This document shows positions 1-12,700 of a stretch of DNA of 64,000 nt, piece by piece. A model generated the notes under the pieces. That model ran no database searches. It was not told where the DNA came from and worked only from the letters and a program-made list of their open reading frames with translations. Each line of letters begins with the position of its first letter. The stretch's first letter is position 1. Source of the stretch: Mayamaea pseudoterrestris (Eukaryota > Bacillariophyta > Bacillariophyceae > Sellaphorales > Sellaphoraceae); assembly GCA_027923505.1 (NCBI GenBank), contig BROI01000034.1, positions 184,868 through 248,867 of the forward strand, read 5' to 3'. The position numbers were made by a program, and so were the translations under genes.

Positions 1-3000
1 GGCATCTGCGGGCTGAGACTGGTGACAAGTTGTCACCAAATACATTGCCATCCCCTGAGACACCAGCCAAGCCTACCATCTTGTAGCGCAGCCTGAATAA
101 TGATGTTGGCACCATTCTGGTGTATTTTGGGCACCTACAGGCCTTGCTGTAGGGGCGTTTGAATGTCACAGCATCTGCGGGATGAGACTGGTGACAAGTT
201 GTCACCAAATACATTGCCCCCTGAGACACCAGTCCAAGCCTACCATCTTGTAGCGCAGCCTGAATAATGATGTTGGCACCATTCTTGAGACTGGTGACAA
301 GTTGTCACCAAATACATTGCCATCCCCTGAGACACCAGCCAAGCCTACCATCTTGTAGCGCAGCCTGAATAATGATGTTGGCACCATTCTGGTGTATTTT
401 GGGCACCTACAGGGCTTGCTGTAGGGGCGTTTGAATGTCACGGCATCTGTGGGTTGAGACTGGTGACAAGTTGTCACCAAATACATTGCCATCCCCTGAG
501 ACACCAGCCAAGCCTACCATCTTGTAGCGCAGCCTGAATAATGATGTTGGCACCATTCTGGTGTATTCTGGGCACCTACAGGGCTTGCTGTAGGGGCGTT
601 TGAATGTCACGGCATCTGCGGGATGAGACTGGTGACAAGTTGTCACTAAATACATTGCCATCCCCTGAGACACCAGCCAAGCCTACCATCTTGTAGTGTA
701 GCCTGAATAATGATGTTGGCACCATTCTGGTGTATTTTGGGCACCTACAGGGCTTGCTGTAGGGGCATTTGAATGTCACGGCATCTGCGGGCTGAGACTG
801 GTGACAAGTTGTCACCATATGCATTGCCATCCCCTGAGACACCCGCCAAGCCTACCATCTTGTAGCGCAGCCTGAATAATGATGTTGGCACCATTCTGGT
901 GTATTTTGGGCACCTACAGGGCTTGCTGTAGGGGCGTTTGAATGTCACGGCATCTGCGGGCTGAGACTGGTGACAAGTTGTCACCAAATACATTGCGATC
1001 CCCTGAGACACCAGCCAAGCCTACCATCTTGTAGCTCAGCCTAAATAATGATGTTGGCACCATTCTGGTGTATTTTGGGCACCTACAGGGCTTGCTGTAG
1101 GGGCGTTTGAATGTCACGGCATCTGCGGGCTGAGACTGGTGACAAGTTGTCACCAAATACATTGCCATCCCCTGAGACACCAGCCAAGCCTACCATCTTG
1201 TCGCGCAGCCTGAATAATGATGTCGGCACCATTCTGGTGTATTTTGGGCACCTACAGGGCTTGCTGTAGGGGCGTTTGAATGTCACAGCAACTGCGGGAT
1301 GAGACTGGTGACAAGTTGTCACCAAATACATTGCCATCCCCTGAGACACCAGCCAAGCCTACCATCTTGTAGCGCAGCCTGAATAATGATGTTGGCACCA
1401 TTCTGGTGTATTTTGGGCACCTACAGGGCTTGCTGTAGGGGCGTTTGAATGTCACGGCATCTGCAGGATGAGACTGGTGACAAGTTGTCACCAAATACAT
1501 TTCCATCCCCTGAGACACCAGCCAAGCCTACCATCTTGTAGCGCAGCCTGAATAATGATGTTGGCACCATTCTGGTGTATTTTGGGCACCTGCAGGGCTT
1601 GCTGTAGGGGCATTTGAATGTCACGGCGTCTGCGGGATGAGACTGGTGACAAGTTGTCACCAAATACATTGCCATCCCCTGAGACACCAGCCAAGCCTAC
1701 CATCTTGTAGCGCAGCCTGAATAATGATGTTGGCACCATTCTGGTGTATTTTGGGCACCTACAGGGCTTGCTGTAGGGGCGTTTGAATGTCACAGCAACT
1801 GCGGGCTGAGACTGGTGACAAGTTGTCACCAAATACATTGCCATCCCCTGAGACACCAGCCAAGCCTACCATCTTGTAGCGCAGCCTAAATAATGATGTT
1901 GGCACCATTCTGGTGTATTTTGGGCACCTACAGGGCTTGCTGTAGGGGCATTTGAATGTCACGGCAACTGCGGGCTGAGACTGGTGACAAGTTGTCACCA
2001 AATACATTGCCATCCCCTGAGACACCAGCCAAGCCTACCATCTTGTAGCGCAGCCTGAATAATGATGTTGGCACCATTCTGGTGTATTTTGGGCACCTAC
2101 AGGGCTTGCTGTAGGGGCGTTTGAATGTCACGGCATCTGCGGGCTGAGACTGGTGACAAGTTGTCACCAAATACATTGCCATCCCCTGAGACACCAGCCA
2201 AGCCTACCATCTTGTAGCGCAGCCTAAATAATGATGTTGGCACCATTCTGGTGTATTTTGGGCACCTACAGGGCTTGCTGTAGGGGCATTTGAATGTCAC
2301 GGCAACTGCGGGCTGAGACTGGTGACAAGTTGTCACCAAATACATTGCCATCCCCTGAGACACCAGCCAAGCCTACCTTCTTGTAGCGCAGCCTGAATAA
2401 TGATGTTGGCACCATTCTGGTGTATTTTGGGCACCTACAGGGCTTGCTGTAGGGGCGTTTGAATGTCACGGCATCTGCGGGCTGAGACTGGTGACAAGTT
2501 GTCACCAAATACATTGCGATCCCCTGAGACACCAGCCAAGCCTACCATCTTGTAGCGCAGCCTGAATAATGATGTTGGCACCATTCTGGTGTATTTTGGG
2601 CACCTACAGGGCTTGCTGTAGGGGCGTTTGAATGTCACGGCATCTGCAGGATGAGACTGGTGACAAGTTGTCCCCAAATACATTGCCATCCCCTGAGACA
2701 CAGCCAAGCCTACCATCTTGTAGCGCAGCCTGAATAATGATGTTGGCACCATTCTGGTGTATTTTGGGCACCTACAGGGCTTGCTGTAGGGGCGTTTGAA
2801 TGTCACGGCATCTGTGGGCTGAGACTGGTGACAAGTTGTCACCAAATACATTGCCATCCCCTGAGACACCAGCCAAGCCTACCATCTTCTAGCGCAGCCT
2901 GAATTATGATGTTGGCACCATTCTGGTGTATTTTGGGCACCTACAGGGCTTGCTGTAGGGACGTTTGAATGTCACGGCATCTGCGGGCTGAGACTAGTGA

Positions 3001-6000
3001 CAAGTTGTCACCAAATATGTTGCCATCCCCTGAGACACCAGCCAAGCCTACCATCTTGTAGCGCAGCCTGAATAATGATGTTGGCACCATTCTGGTGTAT
3101 TTTGGGCACCTACAGGGCTTGCTGTAGGGGCGTTTGAATGTCACGGCAACTGCGGGCTGAGACTGGTGACAAGTTGTCACCAAATACATTGCCATCCCCT
3201 GAGACACCAGCCAAGCCTACCATCTTGTAGCGCAGCCTGATTAATGATGTTGGCACCATTCTGGTGTATTTTGGGCACCTACAGGGCTTGCTGTAGGGGC
3301 ATTTGAATGTCACGGCATCTGCGGGATGAGACTGGTGACAAGTTGTCACCAAATACATTGCCATCCCCTGAGACACCAGCCAAGCCTACCTTCTTGTAGC
3401 GCAGCCTGAATAATGATGTTGGCACCATTCTGGTGTATTTTGGGCACCTACAGGGCTTGCTGTAGGGGCGTTTGAATGTCACGGCATCTGCGGGATGAGA
3501 CTGGTGACAAGTTGTCACCAAATACATTGCCATCCCCTGAGACACCAGCCAAGCCTACCATCTTGTAGCGCAGCCTGAATAATGATGTTGGCACCATTCT
3601 GGTGTATTTTGGGCACCTACAGGGCTTGCTGTGGTGGCGTTTGAATGTCACGGCATCTGCGGGATGAGACTGGTGACAAGTTGTCACCAAATACATTGCC
3701 ATCCCCTGAGACACCAGCCAAGCCTACCATCTTGTAGCGCAGCCTGAATAATGATGTTGGCACCATTCTGGTGTATTTTGGGCACCTACAGGGCTTGCTG
3801 TAGGGGCGTTTGAATGTCACGGCATCTGCGGGCTGAGACTGGTGACAAGTTGTCACCAAATACATTGCCATCCCCTGAGACACCAGCCAAGCCTACCATC
3901 TTGTAGCGCAGCCTGAATAATGATGTTGGCACCATTCTGGTGTATTTTGGGCACCTACAGGGCTTGCTGTAGGGCGTTTGAATGTTACGGCATCTGCGGG
4001 CTGAGACTGGTGACAAGTTGTCACCAAATACATTGCCATCCCCTGAGACACCAGCCAAGCCTACCATCTTGTAGCGCAGCCTGAATAATGATGTTGGCAC
4101 CATTCTGGTGTATTTTGGGCACCTACAGGGCTTGCTGTAGGGGCATTTGAATGTCACGGCATCTGCGGGATGAGACTGGTGACAAGTTGTCACCAAATAC
4201 ATTGCCATCCCCTGAGACACCAGCCAAGCCTACCATCTTGTAGCGCAGCCTAAATAATGATGTTGGCACCATTCTGGTGTATTTTGGGCACCTACAGGGC
4301 TTGCTGTAGGGGCGTTTGAATGTCACGGCATCTGCGGGATGAGACTGGTGACAAGTTGTCACCAAATACATTGCCATCCCCTGAGACACCAGCCAAGCCT
4401 ACCATCTTGTAGCGCAGCCTGAATAATGATGTTGGCACCATTCTGGTGTATTTTGGGCACCTACAGGGCTTGCTGTAGGGGCGTTTGAATGTCACGGCAT
4501 CTGCGGGCTGAGACTGGTGACAAGTTGTCACCAAATACATTGCCATCCCCTGAGACACCAGCCAAGCCTACCATCTTGTAGCGCAGCCTGAATAATGATG
4601 TTGGCACCATTCTGGTGTATTTTGGGCACCTACAGGGCTTGCTGTAGGGGCGTTTGAATGTCACGGCATCTGCGGGCTGAGACTGGTGACAAGTTGTCAC
4701 CAAATACATTGCCATCCCCTGAGACACCAGCCAAGCCTACCATCTTGTAGCGCAGCCTGAATAATGATGTTGGCACCATTCTGGTGTATTTTGGGCACCT
4801 ACAGGCCTTGCTGTAGGGGCGTTTGAATGTCACAGCATCTGCGGGATGAGACTGGTGACAAGTTGTCACCAAATACATTGCCCCCTGAGACACCAGTCCA
4901 AGCCTACCATCTTGTAGCGCAGCCTGAATAATGATGTTGGCACCATTCTTGTATTTGGGCACCTACAGGGCTTGCTGTAGGGGCGTTTGAATGTCACAGC
5001 ATCTGCAGGCTGAGACTGGTGACAAATTGTCACCAAATACATTGCCATTCGAGACACCAGCCAAGCCTTTTTAAGCAGCCTGAAAAATGATCTTGGCACC
5101 ATTCTGGTGTAATTTGCAGGCACCTACAGGGCTTGCTGTAGGGCGTTTGAATGTCATGGCATCTGGGCTGAGACTGAGTGACAGTTGTCACCAAAATGCA
5201 TTGTGCCATCCTCTGAGACACCAGCCAAGCCTACCATGTTGTAGCGCAGCCTGAATAATGATGTTGGCACATTTCTGGTGTATTTTGGGCTACGGGCTTG
5301 CTGGAGGGGCGTTTGAATGTGCACGGCATCTGCGGGCTGAGACTGGTGACAAGTTGTCACCAAATACATTGCCATCCCCTGAGACACCAGTCAAGCCTTC
5401 CATGTTGGCAGCGCAGGCATAATGATGTTGGCATTCTGGTAAGTGTATTTGGGCCCCCCTAAGGGCTTGCTGTAGGGGCGTTTGAATCACATCACGGCAT
5501 TCGGCGGGGGCGGACTGAGTGACAAGTTGTCACCAAATCGTCATCTGCCGACACCAAAGCCTACCATTTTGGGTAGCAGGCGGGATATTGTGTGTCCATT
5601 CTGGTGTAATTTACGTGCTGTAGGGGCGTTTGAATGTCACGGCATTCGCGGGCTGAGACTGGTGACAAGTTGTCACCAAATGCATTGCCATTGAGACACC
5701 AGCCAAGCCTACCATCTTGTAGCGCAGCCGGAACACTTTATTTTGGCTACAGGGCTTGCTGGGGGGGCGTTTGATGTCATGGCATATGAGGGCTGAGACT
5801 GGTGACAAGTTGTCACCAAATACATTGCCATCCCCTGAGACACCAGCCAAGCCTACCATGTTGTAGTGCAGCCTCAAAAATGATGTTGGCACCATTCTGG
5901 TGTAATTTTGGCACCTACAGGGCTTGCTGTAGGGGCGTTTGAATGTCATGGCATCTGCGTGCTGAGACTGGTGACAAGTTGTCACCAAATACATTGCCAT

Positions 6001-7890
6001 CCCCGGAGACACCCGCCAAGCCTACCATCTTGTAGCGCAGCTGGAATAACGATGTTGGCACCATTCTGGTGTAATTTGGGCACCTACAGGGCTTGCTGTA
6101 GGGGCGTTTATATGTCATGGCATCTGCGTGCTGAGACTGGTGACAAGTTGTCACCAAATTACTCCATCCACTGATACACCAGCCAAGCCTACCATCTTGT
6201 AGCGCAGCAGGAATAATGATGTTGGCACCATTCTGGTGTAATTTAGGCACCTACAGGGCTTGCTGTAGGGTGTTTTAATGTCACGGCATCTTCGGGCTGA
6301 GATTGGTGACAAGTTGTCACCAAATACGTGCCATCCACCTGAGACACCAGCCAAGCCACCGTCTTAGCGCAGCCTCGAACAATGATGTTGGCACCATTCT
6401 GGTGTATTTTGGGCACCACTACGGGGGCTTGCTGTAGGGGCGTTTGAATGTCATGGCATCTGCGTGCTGAGACTGGTGACGAGTTGTCACCAAATACATT
6501 GCCATCCCCTGAGACACCAGCCAAGCCTACCATCTTGTAGTGCAGCCTGCATAATGATGTTGGCACCATTCTTGTGTATTTTTGGCACCTACAGGGCTTG
6601 CTGTAGGGGCTTTTGAATGTCATGGCATCTGTGTGCTGAGACTGGTGACAAGTTGTCACCAAATACATTGCCATCCCCTGAGAGACCCGCCAAGCCTACC
6701 ATCTTGTAGCGCAGCCGGAATAATGATGTTGGCACCATTCTGGTGTAATTTGGGCACCTACAGGGCTTGCTGTAGGGGCGTTTGAATGTCATGGCATCTG
6801 CGGGCTGAGACTGGTGACAAGTTGTCACCAAATACATTGCCATCCCCTGATACACCAGCCAAGCCTACCATCTTGTAGTGCAGCTGGAATAACAATGTTG
6901 GCACCATTCTGGTGTAATTTGGGCACCTACAGGGCTTGCTGTAGGGGTGTTTGAATGTCATGGCATCTGCGGGCTGAGACTGGTGACAAGTTGTCACCAA
7001 ATACCCTGCACGCCCCTGAGACAACAGCCAAGCCTACCATCTTGTAGCGCAGCCTGAATTATGATGTTGGCACCATTCTGGGTGTCTGGTCAGACACCTA
7101 CAGGGCTTGCTGTAGGGGCGTTTGGATGGCATCTGCTGTGACAAGTTGTCACCAAATACATTTCCATCCCCTGAGACACCCGCCAAGCCAACCATCTTGT
7201 TATGCAGCCCGAAAAATGATGTTGGCCCTTGGTATTAGCACTACAGGGCTTGCTGTAGGGGCGTTTGAATGTCATGGCATCTGCGGGCTGAGACTGGTGA
7301 CAAGTAGTCACCAAATACATTGCCATCCCCTGAGACACCAGCCAAGCCTACCATCTTGTAGCGCAGCTGGAATAATGATGTTGGCATGATTCTGATGTAA
7401 TTTGGCCACCTACAGGGCCTGATGTAGGGGCGTTTGAATGTCATGGCATCTGCGGGCTGAGACTGGTGACAAGATGTCACCAAATACATTGCCATCCCCT
7501 GAGACACCAGCCAAGCCTACCATCTTGTAGCGCAGCTGGAATAATGATGTTGGCACCATTCTGGTTTAATTTGGGCACCTACAGGGATTGCTGTAGGGGC
7601 GTTTAATATGTAATGGCATCTGCGGGCTGAGACTGGTGACAAGATGTCACCAAATACATTGCCATCCCCTGAGACACCAGCCAAGCCTACCATCTTGGCT
7701 TGGCCTGACGATGTTGTCATTCTGGGTGTAATTTGGGCACCTCTACAGGGCCTGATGAAAGGCGTTTGAATGTCTGTGGCATCTGCGGGCTGAGACTGGT
7801 GACAGTTGTCGCAAATACATTCTGCCATCCCTGAGACACCATTGACTACCATCTGCTGTGGGGGGTGTTTGAATGTCACGGCATCCATGG
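1..7890 (+). repeat. 169-bp satellite array, subfamily A, direct orientation
   Basis: Head-to-tail monomers recur every 169 bases. Diagnostic words of subfamily A are CACCAGCCAAGCCTACC and CAAATACATTGCC. From 1 to about 4,940 the monomers are near-identical; after that they carry many small indels. Each monomer contains two inverted repeats: GGTGACAA-G-TTGTCACC, and CCTACAG/CTGTAGG around a 6-nt spacer. The many 88-residue open frames on the minus strand are a by-product of the repeat and are not genes. A role as centromeric or other heterochromatic satellite is inference from size, homogeneity and retroelement company. Confidence 0.95.
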
Positions 7891-9700
7891 CTAGAACTGG
7901 TGACAGTTGTCACCAATATATTACCGTCCCCTGAGACGCACTAGCCAGGCATACCATCTTGTAGCGCAGCCTGAATAATGATGTTGGCACCATTCTGGTG
8001 TCATTGGGAAATACATGCCTGCTGTAGGGAGGCGTTTTGAATGTCACGGCATCTGCAGGCTGAGAGTGGTGACAAGTTGTCACCATCGTCCGTCCCCTGA
8101 GACACTAGCCAGGCATACTATCTTGTAGCGCAGCCTGAATAATGATGTTGGCACCATTCTGTGTGTTTGGAGTCATGGCCTGTCGGGGGGCGTTTGAATA
8201 TCACGGCATCCATGGGCTGAGACTGGTGACAAGTTGTCACCAATATATTTTGCAATCCCCTGAGACACTAGCCAGGCATACCATCTTGTAGCGCAGCCTG
8301 GGCGTGATGTTGGCACCATTCTGTGTCATTTGGGTATAGTCATGGCCTGCTGTAGGGGCGTTTGAATGATGTCCGGCATCTGCGGGCTGAGACTGGTGAC
8401 AGGGTGTCACCAATATTTACCGTCCCTGAGACACTGTAGCTTACCATCTTGTAGCGCAGCCTGAATAATGATGTTAGCACCATTCTGGTGTCATTTGGAA
8501 GTATACATGGCCTGCCGAAGGGGCGTTTGAATGTCACGGCATCTGCATGCTGAGACTGGTGACAAGTTGTCACCAATATCTTATCCCCTGAGACACCAGC
8601 CAGGCATACCATCTTGTAACGGCCTGTAGCAATCAAGGCACCATTCTGGTGTCATTTGGAGTGTATACATAGCCTGCTGTAGGGTTGTTTGAATGTCACA
8701 GCATCTGCGAATGAGACTGGTGACAAGTTGTCACCAATCATCGTGCCTCCCCTGAGACACTAGCCAGGCATACCCATCTTGTAGCGCAGCCTGAATAATG
8801 ATGTTGGCACCATTCTGGTGTCATTTTGGGAGTAACATTGGCCTGCTGTAAGGGTGTTTGAATGTCACGGCATCTGCAGGCTGAGAGTGGTGACAAGTTG
8901 TCACCAAACTCATTGCCATCCCCTGAGACACTAGCCAGGCCTACATCTTGTATTCTTGGCGCAGCCTGAATAATGATGTTGGCACCATTTGGTTCATTTG
9001 GGTGTGTATGCATTCTGTCGAGGGGGCGTTTGAATGTCATGGCATCCGCGGGCTGAGACTGGTGACAAGTTGTCACCAATATCATTGCCGTCCCCTGAGA
9101 CACTATCCAGGCTTACCATCTTGTAGCGCAGCCTGAATGATAGATGTTGGCACCATTCTGGCGTCATTTGGGTATAGTCATGGCCTGCTGTAGGGGCGCT
9201 TTGCAATGTCACGGCATGTCTGGGTGGCTGAGACTGGTGACAGAAGTTGTCACCAATATATCATTGTTCCCTGAGACACTATCCAGGGGCTTACCATCTT
9301 GTAGAGCAGCCTGAATAATGATGTTTTACCATTCATCCCGGTGTCATTTGAAGGAAGTACATGGCCTGCCGGGCAAGTTTGAATCACGGCATCTGCACAA
9401 GAGACTGGTGACAAGTTGTCCCAATATCATTGCCGTCCCCTGAGACACTAGCCAGGCATACCATCTTGTAGCGCAGCCTGAATAATGATGTTAGCACCCT
9501 CCTGGTGTCATTTGGGTATAGTCATGGCCTGCTTTGCAAGGGTGTTTGAATGTCACTCATCCGCTGGAAGCTGAGACTGGTGACTAAGTGTCCCAATATT
9601 GTGCCGTCCCCTGAGACACTACCAGCATACCATCTTGTAGCGCAGCCTGAACAATGATGTTGGCACCATTCTGGTGTCATTTGGGTGTATACATGGCCTG
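4940..9700 (+). repeat. Decayed satellite junction between subfamilies A and B
   Basis: Monomers are still recognisable by the GGTGACAA/TTGTCACC dyad and the CATCTTGTAGCGCAGCC word, but they carry deletions and insertions of 1 to 30 bases, so the 169-base phase is lost repeatedly. The change from A words (CCAGCCAAGCC) to B words (CTAGCCAGGCATACC) happens near 7,890. Poorly homogenised sequence between two clean arrays is what is expected of an old array edge. Residual sequencing error cannot be excluded from the sequence alone. Confidence 0.8.
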
Positions 9701-12700
9701 CTGTAGGGGCGTTTGAATGTCACGGCATCCGGGCTGAGACTCGTGACAAGTTGTCACCAATATCATTGCTGTCCCTTGAGACACTAGCCAGGCATACCAT
9801 CTTGTAGCGCAGCCTGAATGATGATGTTGGCACCATTCTGGTGTCATTTGGGAGTATACATGGCCTGCTGTAGGGGTGTTTGAATGTCACGGTGTCTGCA
9901 GGCTGAGACTGGTGACAAGTTGTCACCAATATCATTGCAGTCCCCTGAGACACTAGCCAGGCATACCATCTTGTAGCGCAGCCTGAATAATGATGTTAGC
10001 ACCATTCTGGTGTCATTTGGGTATAGTCATGGCCTGCTGTAGGGGTGTTTGAATGTCACAGCATCCGCGGGCTGAGACTGGTGACAAGTTGTCACCAATA
10101 TCATTGCCGTCCCCTGAGACACTAGCCAGGCATACCATCTTGTAGCGCAGCCTGAACAATGATGCTGGCACCATTCTGGTGTCATTTGGGTGTATACATG
10201 GCCTGCCAAAGGGGTGTTTGAATGTCACGGCATCTGCAGGCTGAGACTAGTGACAAGTTGTCACCAATACCATTGCCGTCCCCTGAGACACTATCCAGGC
10301 ATACCATCTTGTAGCGCAGCCTGATAAATGATGTTGGCACCATTCTGGTGTCATTTGGGTGTATACATGGCCTGCTGTGGGTTGTTTGAATGTCACGGCA
10401 TCTGCAGGCTGAAACTGGTGACAAGTTGTCACCAATATGATTGCCGTCCCCTGAGACACTAGCCAGGAATACCATCTTGTAGCGCAGCCTGAATAATGAT
10501 GTTGGCACCATTCTGGTGTCATTTGGGAGTATACATGGCCTGCTGTAGGGGCGTTTGAATGTCACGGCATCTGCAGGCTGAGAGTGGTGACAAGTTGTCA
10601 CCAATCACATTGCCGTACCCTGAGACACTATCCAGGCATATCATCTTGTAGCGCAGCCTGCATAATGATGTTGGCACCATTCTGGTGTCATTTGGGTGTA
10701 TACATAGCCTGCTGTAGGGTTGTTTGAATGTCACAGCATCTGCAGGCTGAGACTGGTGACAAGTTGTCACCAATATCATTGCCGTCCCCTGAGACACTAG
10801 CCAGGCATATAATCTTGTAGCGCAGCCTGAATAATGATGTTGGCACCATTCTGGTGTCATTTGGGTGTATACATGGCCTGCTGTAAGGGTGTTTGAATGT
10901 CACGGCATCTGCAGGCTGAGACTGAGTGACAAGTTGTCACCAATATCATTGCCATCCCCTGAGACACTAACCAGGCATACCATCTTGTAGCGCAGCCTGA
11001 CTAATGGCAAGTTGGCATGGTCTGGTGTCATTTGGGTGTATACATGGCCTGCTGTAGGGTTGTTTGAATGTCACGGCATCTGCAGGCTGAGACTGGTGAC
11101 AAGTTGTCACCAATATCATTGCCGTCCCCTGAGACACTAGCCAGGCATACTATCTTGTAGCGCAGCCTGAATAATGATGTTGGCACCATTCTGGTGTCAT
11201 TTGGGTGTATACATAGCCTGCTGTAGGGGTGTTTGAATGTCACAGCATCCGCGGGCTGAGACTGGTGACAAGTTGTCACCAATATCATTGCTGTCCCTTG
11301 AGACACTATCCAGGCATACCAGCTTGTAGCGCAGCCTGAATACTAATGTTGGCACCATTCTGGTGTCATTTGGGTGTATACATGGCCTGCTGTAGGGGCG
11401 TTTCAATGTCACGACATATGCAGGCTGAGACTGGTGACAAGTTGTCACCATTATCATTGCCGTCCCCTGAGACACTAGCCAGGCATAACATCTTGTGGCG
11501 CAGCCTGAATAATGATGTTGGCACCATTCTGGTGTCATTTGGGTATAGTCATGGCCTGCTGTAGGGGTGTTTAAATGTCACGGCATCCGCGGGCTGAAAC
11601 TGGTGACAAGTTGTCACCAATATCATTGCCGTCCCCTGAGACACTAGCCAGGCATACCATCTTGTAGCGCAGCCTGAATAATGATATTGGCACCATTCTG
11701 GTGTCATTTGGGAGTATACATGGCCTGCTGTAGGGGCGTCGAATGTCACAGCATCTGCAGGCTGAGAGTGGTGACAAGTTGTCACCAAAATCATTGCCAT
11801 CCCCTGAGACACTTGCCAGGCATACCATCTTGTAGCGCAGCCTGAATAATGATGTTGGCACCATTCTTGTGTTATTTGGGTGTATACATAGCCTGCTGTA
11901 GGGGCGTTTGAATGTCACGGCATCTGCGGGCTGAGACTGGTGACAAGTTGTCACCAATATCATTGCTGTCCCTTGAGACACTATCCAGGCATACCATCTT
12001 GTAGCGCAGCCTGAATAATGATGTTGGCACCATTCTGGTGTCATTTGGGAGTATACATGGCCTGCCGAAGGGGCGTTTGAATGTCACGGCATCTGCAGGC
12101 TGAGACTGGTGACAAGTTGTCACCAATATCATTGCCGTCCCCTGAGACACTAGCCAGGCATACCATCTTGTAGCGCAGCCTGAATAATGATGTTAGCACC
12201 CTCCTGGTGTCATTTGGGTATAGTCATGGTCTGCTGTAGGGGTGTTTGAATGTCACTGCATCCGCGGGCTGAGACTGGTGACAAGTTGTCACCAATATTA
12301 TTGCCGTCCCCTGAGACACTAGCCAGGCATACCATCTTGTAGCGCAGCCTGAACAATGATGTTGGCACCATTCTGGTGTCATTTGGGTGTATACATGGCC
12401 TGTGGAGAGGGGCGTTTGAATGTCACGGCATCTGCAGGCTGAGACTGGTGACAAGTTGTCACCAATATCATTGCCGTCCCCTGAGACACTAGCCAGGCAT
12501 ACCATCTTGTAGCGCAGCCTGAATGATGATGTTGGCACCATTCTGGTGTCATTTGGGTATAGTCATGGCCTGCTGTAGGGCTGTTTGAATGTCACGGCAT
12601 CTGCGGGCTGAGACTGGTGACAAGTTGTCACCAATATCATTGCCGTCCCCTGAGACACTAGCCAGGCATACCATCTTGTAGCGCAGCCTGAATATTGATG

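Noticed and set aside
202-7507. Dozens of 88-residue minus-strand open frames (MSQGMAMYLVTTCHQS type), repeated every 169 bases
   Set aside because: They follow the satellite monomer exactly, mutate with it without codon bias, and appear on the opposite strand where the array is inverted. They are frames left open by the repeat, not genes.
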